This document shows, piece after piece, positions 43,387-57,194 of a DNA stretch of 64,000 nucleotides. The stretch's first letter is position 1. Every line of letters begins with the position of its first letter. Both the position numbers and the translations under genes were made by a program. This DNA is from Nicoliella lavandulae (lineage in GTDB: Bacteria > Bacillota > Bacilli > Lactobacillales > Lactobacillaceae), in NCBI RefSeq assembly GCF_037546185.1, contig NZ_JAWMWH010000001.1, positions 496,001 through 560,000 on the forward strand, given 5' to 3'. The notes beneath the pieces are model-generated. The model saw nothing but the letters and a program-made list of their open reading frames with translations, made no database searches and had not been told where the DNA came from.

Positions 43387-44556
43387 TTATTGAACTTCGA
43401 TGTCCATGGCCATTCCCATTCCGCCACCGATGCACAATGTAGCTAGTCCACGATGCTGATGGTTTCGTTTTAAATTGTTGATTAGGGTCACTACGATTCG
43501 AGATCCTGAATCACCTAAGGGATGTCCTAAGGCAATGGCACCACCCGTTAAGTTAACTCGATTAATATCAATGTTTAAGTTATTGATGATTGGCAGTGCT
43601 TGGGCGGCAAACGCTTCGTTTAGTTCTACTTGTTCGAAGTCATCAATCTGAATGCCGGATTGGTCGGTCAAAGCTTTGATGGCTTTGTAAGGGGCGTATC
43701 CCATCATGTTTGGATCAATGCCTGCTTCACGGTATCCTTTAATGGTAGCAAGTGGCGTAATCCCAAGTTGATTGGCTTTGGATTTAGTCATTAGAATTAA
43801 TGCAGATGCACCATCATTTAAACTAGCCGCGTTCCCAGCAGTAACGGTGCCGTCCTTTTTGAAAGCAGGTCTGAGCCGACTTAATTTTTCAAGTGTTGTA
43901 TCACGACGGACGCTTTCATCGGTAGTCATCATTGATCCATCTGATAATGGTACGGGAGTGATTTCATCATCAAAGTAGTTTTGGTCCTGGGCGTCAATTG
44001 CTTTAGCGTATGAATGGAATGCAAATTGATCCTGTTGTTCACGAGTAATGTTGAATTGATTAGCAACGTTTTCTGCAGTAAGCCCCATTGGTTGATTGGA
44101 AAATGCATCTTGGAGCGCATCAACTAAGATGGTATCTTCTAGTTCAACTGAACCGAGTTTATTACCAAAGCGAATTGAACGATTAATGAATGGAGCGTTG
44201 GACATACTTTCTGTTCCACCCACTACTACGATTTCAGCGTCACCCATCGCAATTGCTGCTTGTCCGGAACGAATGGCACGTAATCCGGATCCACATACTT
44301 GATTAACGGTGAAGGCAGTATTTGTATTTGGAATTCCTGCGTTGATTTCAATTTGACGTGCGATGTTTTGTCCAGCGCCGGCCGATAATACGTTCCCGAA
44401 AATGACTTGATCGATTTGAGTTGGATCAAGGTGGGCTTGTTCGATCACTGATTTAGTAACGATGGTTCCTAAATCAACAGCTGATAGTTTACTTAAAGCA
44501 CCACCAAATTTTCCAATAGGGGTTCTAGTGGCACTTGCAATAACGATCTCTTCCAT
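43387..44556 (-). CDS. Acetyl-CoA acetyltransferase (thiolase)
   Basis: 389 residues. The active-site residues are C88 (NQVCGSG), the histidine of GGAIALGHPLGDSG and the second cysteine of LCIGGGMG. It condenses two acetyl-CoA to acetoacetyl-CoA, in lactobacilli usually the first step of the mevalonate pathway to isoprenoids. No HMG-CoA synthase or reductase gene adjoins it here. The ribosome binding site is AAGGAG. It is divergent from the rRNA operon. Confidence 0.93.
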   Translation of the reverse strand: MEEIVIASATRTPIGKFGGALSKLSAVDLGTIVTKSVIEQAHLDPTQIDQVIFGNVLSAGAGQNIARQIEINAGIPNTNTAFTVNQVCGSGLRAIRSGQAAIAMGDAEIVVVGGTESMSNAPFINRSIRFGNKLGSVELEDTILVDALQDAFSNQPMGLTAENVANQFNITREQQDQFAFHSYAKAIDAQDQNYFDDEITPVPLSDGSMMTTDESVRRDTTLEKLSRLRPAFKKDGTVTAGNAASLNDGASALILMTKSKANQLGITPLATIKGYREAGIDPNMMGYAPYKAIKALTDQSGIQIDDFEQVELNEAFAAQALPIINNLNIDINRVNLTGGAIALGHPLGDSGSRIVVTLINNLKRNHQHRGLATLCIGGGMGMAMDIEVQ

Positions 44557-44716
44557 TAAAGATTCTCCTTTGATTGTTAATTAATTTCTATAGTATACCT
44601 TATTTTGAATGGTTAAATATAAATTCAAGAATAAGTTTGCAAAAAGTTAATTTGAAGAATATAATAGTAAAAATAATTTAATTACAGTTCATTTCAAAAT
44701 AAATTAAAAAAAGTTG

Positions 44717-44745
44717 TTGACTTATTTTGAAGTAGTTGGTATTAT
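44717..44745 (+). promoter_or_regulatory. rrn promoter P1
   Basis: TTGACT, a 17-bp spacer and TATTAT. It is the first of two tandem promoters 102 bp apart. Confidence 0.8.
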
Positions 44746-44818
44746 ATTAATCGTTGTCAATTTGGTAAACGCAAACGCGTTACTTAAGTTGCTTCGAAAA
44801 TTTAATTTTAAAAAGTTG

Positions 44819-44847
44819 TTGACATTGAGTTATCAATTTGTTATTAT
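44819..44847 (+). promoter_or_regulatory. rrn promoter P2
   Basis: A consensus TTGACA, 17-bp spacer and TATTAT, about 170 bp before the 16S rRNA. Tandem promoters are usual for rRNA operons of lactobacilli. Confidence 0.85.
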
Positions 44848-44884
44848 TAAATAGTTATCGTTACGAACGACACACTCAAGTAGA

Positions 44885-44900
44885 TCTTTGAAAACTGAAC
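44885..44900 (+). promoter_or_regulatory. rrn leader boxA antitermination element
   Basis: TCTTTGAAAACTGAAC matches the boxA element of Firmicutes rRNA leaders. A 20-nt perfect palindrome follows at 44928-44947 in the leader. Confidence 0.65.
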
Positions 44901-45017
44901 AAAATTATGACAAAGATGTGTAAGGAACTTCATAATTAATTATGAAGACAAAATCTTATGCGAAGTCAATTCGCTTAAAAGTAACAATATTAGAAGAGCT
45001 AAGTTAAGCTTTTCATC

Positions 45018-46601
<1,584 letters not shown>

Positions 46602-46681
46602 ATAATTCGGAACCTTATACAGTCATAGTTTTGTTTAGTTTTGAGAGGTCTACTTCTCAAACTATAGAACCACGCTTCTTT

Positions 46682-46755
46682 GGGCCTATAGCTCAGTTGG
46701 TGAGAGCGCACGCCTGATAAGCGTGAGGTCGATGGTTCGAGTCCATTTAGGCCCA
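46682..46755 (+). tRNA. tRNA-Ile (GAT)
   Basis: 74 nt cloverleaf in the 16S-23S spacer. The acceptor GGGCCTA pairs with TAGGCCC, the anticodon loop is CTGATAA with GAT, and the T arm has GGTTCGAGTCC. The 3' CCA is not encoded. Confidence 0.95.
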
Positions 46756-46788
46756 TTGCTAATCTTAGTGATTAGATTTAAATGGTAT

Positions 46789-46861
46789 GGGGAATTAGCT
46801 CAGCTGGGAGAGCACCTGCTTTGCAAGCAGGAGGTCAGCGGTTCGATCCCGCTATTCTCCA
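46789..46861 (+). tRNA. tRNA-Ala (TGC)
   Basis: 73 nt cloverleaf. The acceptor GGGGAAT pairs with ATTCTCC (including a G-U pair), the anticodon loop TTTGCAA reads TGC, and the T arm has GGTTCGATCCC. CCA is not encoded. Confidence 0.95.
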
Positions 46862-46889
46862 TTGACACGTAAGTGTCATAATACTTGGT

Positions 46890-46901
46890 TCTTTGAAAAC
46901 T
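46890..46901 (+). promoter_or_regulatory. Spacer boxA before 23S rRNA
   Basis: TCTTTGAAAACT repeats the boxA core of the operon leader, in the usual place between tRNA-Ala and the 23S gene. Confidence 0.6.
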
Positions 46902-47033
46902 AGATAATATTTTAATTTTTCCAAATTGAATTGTATTAAATACAATTTCAACCGAGAACACCGCGTTATTTTGAGTTTTTTAAATAGTTTATTCGTATTT
47001 ACTCAATTAACCAAATACCACTTCGTGGTAATA

Positions 47034-49949
<2,916 letters not shown>

Positions 49950-50019
49950 TAAGGTAGTTCTCACGGAAGAATAAAATATTATCTAGTTTTGAGAGAACGA
50001 AGTTCTCACAGTTAAATAG

Positions 50020-50137
50020 TGTGGTGATGATTGCCAGAAGGATACACCTGTTCCCATGTCGAACACAGCAGTTAAGCTTCTGTACGCCAAAAGTAGTTGG
50101 GGGATCGCCCCCTGCGAGGATAGGACGTTGCCACGCC
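50020..50137 (+). rRNA. rrf: 5S ribosomal RNA
   Basis: About 118 nt, TGTGGTGATGATTGCC to GACGTTGCCACGCC, with the conserved CCGAACACAG-like loop (TCGAACACAGCAG). It closes the 16S-Ile-Ala-23S-5S operon; no tRNA follows. Confidence 0.95.
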
Positions 50138-50143
50138 AATAAT

Positions 50144-50173
50144 GACCTTCGTATTTGATACGAGGGTCTTTTT
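50144..50173 (+). terminator. rrn operon terminator
   Basis: GACCTTCGTAT and ATACGAGGGTC pair (one G-U) around TTG and are followed by T5. Confidence 0.88.
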
Positions 50174-50281
50174 GCATATAAAAGTAAGTAATGATGAATA
50201 ACCATGCTAAATTATGATAGAATGGAGTATGAATCATTTATAAATATCCAAATGGATACATAATATGAGAAGAGGATTAGT

Positions 50282-51556
50282 ATGAAAAGATTTAAGTTAA
50301 CAATTGGTTGGCAAATCATGATTGGTCTGGTATTAGGAATCATATTAGGAATCGTATTCTATCAAAATAAAACTGCGATTACTGCAATGTCTAATATTGG
50401 AACTATGTTCATTAATTTAATTCAAATGATTGTGTTACCAATTGTATTATCATGTTTAACTGTTGGAATTGCTAGCATTGGTGATATCAAGAAGTTAGGA
50501 CGAATTGGTGGAAAAACCATTGTTTACTTCGAAGTAATGACTACCATTGCAATTGCATTGGGGTTATTAGTTGCTAATTTAGCTCATCCTGGTGACTTTA
50601 TTAATATTCATGCATTAAAGGGTGAAGATATTAGTAAGTATGTTTCTACCGCTAATGCCGCAAAAGAAAGTGGTGGTTGGGGTACTATTATGAACTTAAT
50701 CCCAACAAACATTTTCAAGTCACTAAGTGATGGTAATATGATGCCAGTAATTGTGTTCTCAGTCTTCTTTGGATTAGGAACCGCCGCTATTGGTGAACGA
50801 GGTAAGATCATCGTTGATTTCCTAACGGCAGTTTCTGAAGTAATGTTTAAAGTAACCAATTGGGTAATGAGTTTAGCGCCAATCGGGGTATGTGCATTGA
50901 TTGGTGCTACATTAGCTCAAATGGGAGTGGGAGCACTTGCGCCACTTAGTTACTTTGTATTCTTAGCATATGCAACGATGGTTGTATTTATCATTGTCTT
51001 TATGGGCATTGCTGCTAGAATCTTTGGATTCAGTTTGAAGAACTTATTATGGGTAATTAAAGATGAAATTGTGCTAGCTTTTTCAACTGCTAGTTCTGAA
51101 GCAACATTGCCACGTTTGATTGATAAGATGCAACGGTTTGGGGTTAGCAAATCAATTGTGTCATTTGTAATTCCAACCGGATACACATTTAACTTAGATG
51201 GATCTGCAATTTATCAATCATTAGCCGTGATTTTCTTAGCCCAAGCTTACAATATTCACCTATCAATTGGTCAACAGGTAATGGTCTTATTGGTATTGGT
51301 AATTACTTCTAAAGGAATGGCTGGGGTACCAGGAGCATCATTTGTGGTACTATTAGCAACTGTTTCAACCGTTGGAATTCCAGTAACTGGACTCGCATTT
51401 ATTGCCGGAATTGATCGGATTGTTGATATGGGTAGAACTGCGGTTAACGTGGTTGGAAATTCATTAGCTACGGTAATTATTGGTAAATCAGAAAAAGAAT
51501 TTAATGCTGATCAATCAAGACAATATGTTAGAGAGTTTTTACCTAATTCAAAATAA
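50282..51556 (+). CDS. DAACS-family dicarboxylate/amino acid:cation symporter
   Basis: 424 residues with eight membrane helices and two re-entrant hairpins. The family signatures are clear: the serine-rich hairpin STASSEATLPR, PTGYTFNLDGSAIYQS in helix 7, and the substrate-site helix 8 DMGRTAVNVVGNSLA. Related proteins (GltP, DctP, TcyP) take up glutamate, aspartate, C4-dicarboxylates or cystine with protons or sodium. The arginine in DMGRTAVNV fits an acidic amino acid or dicarboxylate. The gene is monocistronic after the rrn operon. Confidence 0.88.
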   Translation: MKRFKLTIGWQIMIGLVLGIILGIVFYQNKTAITAMSNIGTMFINLIQMIVLPIVLSCLTVGIASIGDIKKLGRIGGKTIVYFEVMTTIAIALGLLVANLAHPGDFINIHALKGEDISKYVSTANAAKESGGWGTIMNLIPTNIFKSLSDGNMMPVIVFSVFFGLGTAAIGERGKIIVDFLTAVSEVMFKVTNWVMSLAPIGVCALIGATLAQMGVGALAPLSYFVFLAYATMVVFIIVFMGIAARIFGFSLKNLLWVIKDEIVLAFSTASSEATLPRLIDKMQRFGVSKSIVSFVIPTGYTFNLDGSAIYQSLAVIFLAQAYNIHLSIGQQVMVLLVLVITSKGMAGVPGASFVVLLATVSTVGIPVTGLAFIAGIDRIVDMGRTAVNVVGNSLATVIIGKSEKEFNADQSRQYVREFLPNSK

Positions 51557-51560
51557 AGTA

Positions 51561-51600
51561 AAAAAACGTCTATGAATAATAACATTCATAGGCGTTTTTA
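51561..51600 (+). terminator. Terminator of the DAACS symporter gene
   Basis: CGTCTATGAAT and ATTCATAGGCG pair (one G-U) around AATAAC and are flanked by A6 and T5. Confidence 0.88.
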
Positions 51601-51607
51601 TTATATA

Positions 51608-51648
51608 AAAATAGCGTCCTCAGTAACTATTACTAAGAACGCTATTTT
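51608..51648. terminator. Second terminator-like hairpin
   Basis: AAAATAGCGT and ACGCTATTTT form perfect arms, with an inner AGTAA/TTACT stem. It may have ended the decayed minus-strand gene that follows. Confidence 0.55.
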
Positions 51649-51667
51649 AGTGGGCCAATGATGGCCA

Positions 51668-52086
51668 TTAATCATCAGATTTAAATGTCGAATTTATACT
51701 TAAATATGACTTAATTATAATTAGAATGTTGTTCAGTACCTCCCCAAGTGGTTCCCCACGAAGTAAAGCATCATAAGCAACTTGATTACCTTTTCAATTA
51801 TAAGTACGTCAATACCTGGAATAATTGAAGATACCGAGATAATCAACAACAACTAATTTTCCTATATTACACGCTTCAAAATTATTTTAACCAACGATTG
51901 CTTGGTATCAACTTTCTCAAAGTGAAAAAGATTTATTAGATTAAAATAATTCATAATTAGTTTTACGGGAAAATCGGTCGTCATTAATTATCTACCATGA
52001 AAACTCCTTGGTGATTTACTAAATGACTGCAATTTTCCCATCATCGACTCACTCGTCGCTCCAGGATCAAATGTTAATTCTGTCAT
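51668..52086 (-). pseudogene. Decayed minus-strand gene of unknown identity
   Basis: A strong ribosome binding site (GGAGGTGG) precedes an ATG at 52086, but the frame stops after 32 codons (MTELTFDPGATSESMMGKLQ...). Beyond it, fragments with protein-like composition appear in different frames, for example KLVVVDYLGIFNY and KGNQVAYDALLRGEPLGEVL, interrupted by TGA and TAG codons, down to a TAA at 51668. This fits an old gene broken by stops and frameshifts. I do not recognise the original family. The alternative is chance composition in a 613-bp gap that otherwise holds two hairpins. Confidence 0.45.
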
Positions 52087-52169
52087 TTTTGCCACCTCCG
52101 ATATGTTATCTTCTTCTGTTCCATACATTATAAATTTTATGCTAATTCTAAATGATTGTCAAACAATTA

Positions 52170-53714
52170 TTACATTTTCATGTTCATTTTATGATATGAT
52201 TCCATCCCACCAAGATGTAAATCTTCCATCTTTACGCCACGTTCCTTAGCAAAGGCACTCATTAATGTGTGATGATCCATTAATGGTTGGGGAAGTTCAT
52301 CTGGATGTTTAGGATCAGGAACTTCGTATTGAAGCATCATTCCACCATCTTCGTGTTCAATGATGTGGCAGTGGTACATAAAGACTCCAACACATGGGAA
52401 CCATACTTTCAATCGAACCGTTTCACCAGGTTGAACTTCAACGGTATCCTTTAGACCTAGTTCGTTAGGGTAAGGGGCCTTGCCGTTACGAGAAATAACT
52501 TTAAATACACAACCGTGCATATGGTAAGGATGTAACATACCGCCTTCCATATCATTAGAGTTAGTAACGTCCCAATATTCAACATTATTAAGCTTCGTCT
52601 TGGTATCAATTCTGCTCATATCGAACTTCTTACCGTTAATTTCAACTGATTCATCCATTCCAGACATTACAATCTTACGGATTGGAGCATCTGGCGTTAC
52701 TTCAGGATCTGGTAGGGTATCAGTTAATGTTTCTGGAATTTGAGAATCATCCTTAGCAAATTCATGAATTCTGAAATGAACGATTGGCGTATCGTCTGAG
52801 TACAATACGACTTCATCACCAGGCTTGTACTTGCCAAAATCAACCACAATTTCCATTCTTTCAGCACATCCAATTAACAACTTGGTGAAGTCTACTGGAT
52901 GGGGAAGAAGGCTGCCATCACCCGCAATTTGCGTGAATTTTAAATCATCACTAAAGTGGAGACGCCATTCACGACGGTTAGCACCATCTAAGATTCTAAA
53001 TCTTACCTTTTGGGTCGTAACATCAAAATAAGGATTAATGGTTCCGTTAATCATTGCAGTTGGTCCCATTACACCATCAGGATCATAATCAGATTGATAA
53101 TCCCATTGGTTATCTTCATGGAAACGACGGTCTTGAAGAATCAATGGAATATCATCGACACCATAGTTACGTGGTAATGGTAATTTAGCTTCTTCTTCAT
53201 CTTTAACTACGACTGCGGTTGCAAGCCCATGCCAAACTTGTTCAGCGGTAGATGGACATGGATGAGCGTGCATCCAAAGGGTAGCAGCTGGTTGATCAAT
53301 ATCAAAATCAATATGCTTAGTTTCGCCAGGATAAACTGGAGTGTGACAACCACCATCGGCAACTCCTGGGATTACTGAACCATGCCAGTGATAAGTCGTT
53401 AGTTCTGGTAATTCATTTTTTAAAGTGATATGGATATGCTTACCACGTTTAAAAATAATGGTCTTACCAAGGAGGGGCGCATTGTATCCCCAAGTTTTAG
53501 TCTTACGACCAGGCATTAATTGGACTTCACCAGTTCTTGAAACAACTGTGTAGTAAATATCAGTGTCAGTTTCCTTATCAGGAGCGAGAATTTCTGGAAT
53601 GTTTAATTTTTGTTGTGGTACGTCAGGAGCGACTAACGGAACGTAGCCACCATCTTGGGTATCATAATCTTCTTGGTTGTAAAAATAATCAGTAAATAGT
53701 TGTCTTTCACTCAT
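52170..53714 (-). CDS. Multicopper oxidase (laccase-like)
   Basis: 514 residues in three cupredoxin domains. All four copper-binding motifs are present: TYHWHGS, WMHAHP, HPYHMHG and MYHCHIIEHEDGGMM. No signal peptide is seen, so it is probably cytosolic. The extreme C-terminus is Met-rich (YHKMNMKM), as in copper-tolerance oxidases. In lactic acid bacteria such enzymes have been linked to copper tolerance and oxidation of biogenic amines or phenolics. The start is ATG 53714 after AAAGGATG; an upstream open frame is hydrophobic only by chance composition. Confidence 0.9.
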   Translation of the reverse strand: MSERQLFTDYFYNQEDYDTQDGGYVPLVAPDVPQQKLNIPEILAPDKETDTDIYYTVVSRTGEVQLMPGRKTKTWGYNAPLLGKTIIFKRGKHIHITLKNELPELTTYHWHGSVIPGVADGGCHTPVYPGETKHIDFDIDQPAATLWMHAHPCPSTAEQVWHGLATAVVVKDEEEAKLPLPRNYGVDDIPLILQDRRFHEDNQWDYQSDYDPDGVMGPTAMINGTINPYFDVTTQKVRFRILDGANRREWRLHFSDDLKFTQIAGDGSLLPHPVDFTKLLIGCAERMEIVVDFGKYKPGDEVVLYSDDTPIVHFRIHEFAKDDSQIPETLTDTLPDPEVTPDAPIRKIVMSGMDESVEINGKKFDMSRIDTKTKLNNVEYWDVTNSNDMEGGMLHPYHMHGCVFKVISRNGKAPYPNELGLKDTVEVQPGETVRLKVWFPCVGVFMYHCHIIEHEDGGMMLQYEVPDPKHPDELPQPLMDHHTLMSAFAKERGVKMEDLHLGGMESYHKMNMKM

Positions 53715-53827
53715 TTTGATCATCCTTTCGATTATTATCAACTTTAATGATACGCTACTAATTATGATAATCAACTTATAATGCTTATAATTTAATAAAA
53801 AATTTAGGTTAGCAGAAATTTAGTTTA

Positions 53828-53862
53828 TAAAAAAGAAGAAACCAAAAAATGGTTTCTTCTTG
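53828..53862 (-). terminator. Terminator of gnd
   Basis: AAGAAGAAACCA and TGGTTTCTTCTT form a 12-bp stem around TTTT, followed by TTTT on the minus strand. Confidence 0.85.
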
Positions 53863-53880
53863 AAAATTAAATGTTTAATT

Positions 53881-55305
53881 TTATTGTTCTTTGTACCATG
53901 GGTAATGGAAAGTACCTGGACGGTCAACACGCTTGTAAGTGTGAGCACCGAAGTAGTCACGTTGAGCTTGTAACAAGTTAGCTGGAAGAACTTCAGTTCT
54001 GTATGAATCGTAGTATGCGATTGCAGCTGAAAGGGTAGGTACTGGAATACCAACCTTAGTAGCAAGGGCAACAACTTCACGAGCAGAATCTTGGTACTTC
54101 TTAGCAATGTCAGTGAAGTAAGGGTCTAATAATAAGTTAGTTAACTTAGGATCCTTTTCAAAGGCATCAGTAATGTTTTGTAAGAATTGTGCACGAATGA
54201 TACAACCTTCACGCCAGATTTGAGCTAATTGACCAAACTTAAGGTCCCAGTCGTATTCTTCGGAAGCGAAACGTAATTGTTCGAAACCTTGTGCGTAACT
54301 CATAACCTTACCAAAGTATAGGGCTTCACGTACCTTTTCAACAAGTTCTTTCTTGTCGAAGTCAACAGTAAGTGATGGCTTAGGTAATACCTTAGAAGCA
54401 GCAACTCTTTCATCCTTAAGCATGGAGATGAAACGAGCATAAACTGATTCAGTAATAACTGATTGTGGAACACCAAGAGCTAATGCATCTTCTGAACTCC
54501 ACTTACCAGTACCCTTGTTAGCACCTTCATCTAAGATTAAGTCAACGATAGGCTTACCTGAACCAAGGTCATCCTTACGGCTTAAGATATCACCAGTGAT
54601 ATCGATTAAGTAACTGTTAAGTTCACCCTTGTTCCATTCCTTAAAGATGTTGGAAAGTTCATCAACATCGATTCCAGCAACCCGACGTAAAATGTCGTAA
54701 CTTTCATCGATTAATTGTTCATCACCGTATTCAATACCGTTATGAACCATCTTTACGTAGTGACCAGCACCGTTAGGTCCGATGTAAGCAACACATGGCT
54801 TGCCATCTTCAGCCTTAGCAGCAATCTTTTCTAAGATTGGGGCAACTAAGTCATAAGCTGACTTTTGACCACCAGGCATTAATGATGGACCGTGTAATGC
54901 ACCAAGTTCACCACCAGAAACACCCATACCGATAAAGTTAATACCGGACTTGTCTAAACGAGCGTTACGAGCCATAGTATCGTGGAAGTTAGTGTTACCA
55001 CCATCAATTAAAACATCACCCTTGTCAAGCAATGGTAATAATTCATCGATAACAGCGTCAGTAGCCTTACCAGCTTTAACCATGATAAGAATCCGACGAG
55101 GAGTTTCAAGTGATTTAACGAAGTCTTCTACAGAGTAACTTGGAACTAACTTCTTGTCACTGTGATCCTTCATAACAGTTTCTGTTTTTTCTGCAGTACG
55201 GTTGTAGATACCTACAGTGTAGCCGCGGCTTTCAATGTTAAGGGCAAGGTTTTTACCCATAACAGCCATCCCAACAACACCAATATTTGCTTTTTGATCA
55301 GCCAT
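53881..55305 (-). CDS. gnd: 6-Phosphogluconate dehydrogenase, decarboxylating
   Basis: 474 residues. The NADP-binding start is GVVGMAVMGKNLALNIESRG with R34-type NRTAEKT. The substrate site MGVSGGELGALHGPSLMPGG and the catalytic K in KMVHNGIEYGD are intact, and the C-terminal dimer tail is present. It converts 6-phosphogluconate to ribulose-5-phosphate, CO2 and NAD(P)H. In heterofermenters this carries the main carbon flow ahead of phosphoketolase. It lies 127 nt downstream of zwf on the same strand; a separate promoter in the gap is possible. Confidence 0.96.
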   Translation of the reverse strand: MADQKANIGVVGMAVMGKNLALNIESRGYTVGIYNRTAEKTETVMKDHSDKKLVPSYSVEDFVKSLETPRRILIMVKAGKATDAVIDELLPLLDKGDVLIDGGNTNFHDTMARNARLDKSGINFIGMGVSGGELGALHGPSLMPGGQKSAYDLVAPILEKIAAKAEDGKPCVAYIGPNGAGHYVKMVHNGIEYGDEQLIDESYDILRRVAGIDVDELSNIFKEWNKGELNSYLIDITGDILSRKDDLGSGKPIVDLILDEGANKGTGKWSSEDALALGVPQSVITESVYARFISMLKDERVAASKVLPKPSLTVDFDKKELVEKVREALYFGKVMSYAQGFEQLRFASEEYDWDLKFGQLAQIWREGCIIRAQFLQNITDAFEKDPKLTNLLLDPYFTDIAKKYQDSAREVVALATKVGIPVPTLSAAIAYYDSYRTEVLPANLLQAQRDYFGAHTYKRVDRPGTFHYPWYKEQ

Positions 55306-55432
55306 TGAAATAAACCTTCCTTTATAAAAGAGTAATCTAATAGTACATTCATACTTTAGATAGAATTATTTATTTAAATACACTTCTATTTTAACATTTA
55401 GTGCATTAAAAGTGAATTAATTATACGAAACC

Positions 55433-56908
55433 TTAATCTTGAGCTCTGAATGCCCACTTACGACCAGAACGAGCTAATAAATCATCAGCTGCCTTAGGAC
55501 CCATTGATCCTGGAGTGTAGTTAGGGAAATCAGGCTTAGTAGTGTTCCAAACCTTTTCGATTTGGTCAACGAATTTCCAAGCTTGAGCAACTTCAGCCCA
55601 ACTAGCAAAGTTAGTGTGGTCACCCTTCATGGCATCATTGATCAACCGTTCGTATGGAAGTGGAACTTCCTTCATTTCTTCGGTGGTTAAGTCGTGAGTA
55701 AATTGGAAACTGTCAGTAGTGTAACCTTGACCAACGTGTTTCTTGTTTAACTTCATTTCAAAACCAGAATCTGGTTCGATCTTAATTGAAATGCGGTTTG
55801 GCACTAATTGAGGATCAGTACCATTAGCACGAGCAAAGTCATCCAAAGCAGGTTGCTTGAAGACAACATCAATTCGAGCGAACTTATCAGCTAGTAGCTT
55901 ACCAGTCCGAACATAGAAAGGTACGCCAGCCCAACGGTTATTTTCAAATTCTAACTTACCGGCAACAAAAGTTTCGGTATTAGAATCTTCTGGAACATTG
56001 TCTTCATGACGGTAATCCTTTTGGTTATCAGCAGCACCATATTGGCCACGAACGAAGTTTTCAGCAACTTCGTCTTCATTATAAATATGAAGGGCTTGTA
56101 ATGCCTTTACCTTTTGAGCACGGATTTCAACGTCCTTGTACTTATTAGGTTCATCCATTGCTAGTAGACTAACAATTTGCATGATGTGGTTTTGCACCAT
56201 ATCACGAAGGGCACCAGAAGTATCGTAGTATCCAGCTCGTTCACCAACCCCCATGTTTTCAGCAAGGGTTACTTGAACGTTATCGATAAATTTATTGTTC
56301 CATACGGATTCGATCATTGGGTTTCCAAAACGTAGGGCAGCAATGTTTTGAACCATTTCCTTACCTAAGTAGTGGTCAATTCTGAAGACTTGGTCTTCAC
56401 TAAATGCTGCACTTAATGAATTGTTCAATGCTTCAGCAGATTCGAAGTCATGACCAAATGGCTTTTCAATGATTAAGCGGTTGAAGCCGTTTTCTGAAAA
56501 GACTTGTTGTTCCTTCAAGTTATTAGCAACCAAGCTGAAGAAGCGAGGGGCTAATGAAATGTAGAAAATACGGTTACCATTAAGGTCGTATTTAGCATCT
56601 AATTCGTCTGCTAATCCCTTTAACACCTTGTAGTGTTCAGGATTAGTAACATCGTGTGACTTGTAGTAGAAATGACTTACGAAGTCATTTACTTGTTGAT
56701 CACTTTCGGCAGCATCTTTAACGGATTCGGAGACAACGGAACGGAATTTATCATCGTCCCATTCACGTCTACCAGTACCAATCAATGCAAAATGTTCCTT
56801 GATTTCTCCCTTTTTGTACAAATTAAAAAGGGCAGGATACAACTTACGTGAGGCTAAGTCACCAGTTGCACCAAAAAGCGTTAGCAAAGCAGTTTGTTCA
56901 GTTGCCAA
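55433..56908 (-). CDS. zwf: Glucose-6-phosphate 1-dehydrogenase
   Basis: 491 residues. The coenzyme loop is LFGATGDLASRKLYPALF, the substrate-binding and catalytic RIDHYLGKEMVQN is present, and VRTGKLL closes the active site. It oxidises glucose-6-phosphate to the lactone, the first step towards Gnd. I place the start at TTG 56908, 10 nt after GGGAG, giving the usual short N-terminus MATEQTALLTLFG. The GTG at 56917 is next to that ribosome binding site. A perfect cre match lies about 110 bp upstream. Confidence 0.95.
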   Translation of the reverse strand: MATEQTALLTLFGATGDLASRKLYPALFNLYKKGEIKEHFALIGTGRREWDDDKFRSVVSESVKDAAESDQQVNDFVSHFYYKSHDVTNPEHYKVLKGLADELDAKYDLNGNRIFYISLAPRFFSLVANNLKEQQVFSENGFNRLIIEKPFGHDFESAEALNNSLSAAFSEDQVFRIDHYLGKEMVQNIAALRFGNPMIESVWNNKFIDNVQVTLAENMGVGERAGYYDTSGALRDMVQNHIMQIVSLLAMDEPNKYKDVEIRAQKVKALQALHIYNEDEVAENFVRGQYGAADNQKDYRHEDNVPEDSNTETFVAGKLEFENNRWAGVPFYVRTGKLLADKFARIDVVFKQPALDDFARANGTDPQLVPNRISIKIEPDSGFEMKLNKKHVGQGYTTDSFQFTHDLTTEEMKEVPLPYERLINDAMKGDHTNFASWAEVAQAWKFVDQIEKVWNTTKPDFPNYTPGSMGPKAADDLLARSGRKWAFRAQD

Positions 56909-57004
56909 TACTGTCACACTCCCTAAAGTTAAATTATTAATTCAAAATTCATATACATACTTACACGTTGCTTATTATATACCACATGCAAAATCAAAGA
57001 AAGT

Positions 57005-57033
57005 GTTTACATTAATTTATGTAAACGCTATCT
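57005..57033. promoter_or_regulatory. Inverted repeat containing a cre site, upstream of zwf
   Basis: GTTTACAT and ATGTAAAC form arms with a 6-bp centre. The right arm continues as TGTAAACGCTATCT (57020-57033), which fits the cre consensus TGWAARCGYTWWCW at all positions. The left arm read on the other strand is a second, imperfect cre. It lies between zwf and the secreted-protein gene and may regulate either. Confidence 0.6.
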
Positions 57034-57194
57034 TTATGGCTCTCGACAAAACTATTAAAGGTAATTTTAAATTGATTAAAATTGCTTAATTCGTCTAATG
57101 ATTTATCACAATTTTATTGCTATTAACATAAAAAATGTTTAATATAAGATATGTTTAATATTTAATTTTATTGATGTTGAAAGGAAGCCATTTC

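Noticed and set aside
53715..53774. Hydrophobic N-terminal extension of the multicopper oxidase as a signal peptide
   Set aside because: The AAAGGATG ribosome binding site lies inside the extension; translation starts at 53714 and the mature-like sequence begins there.
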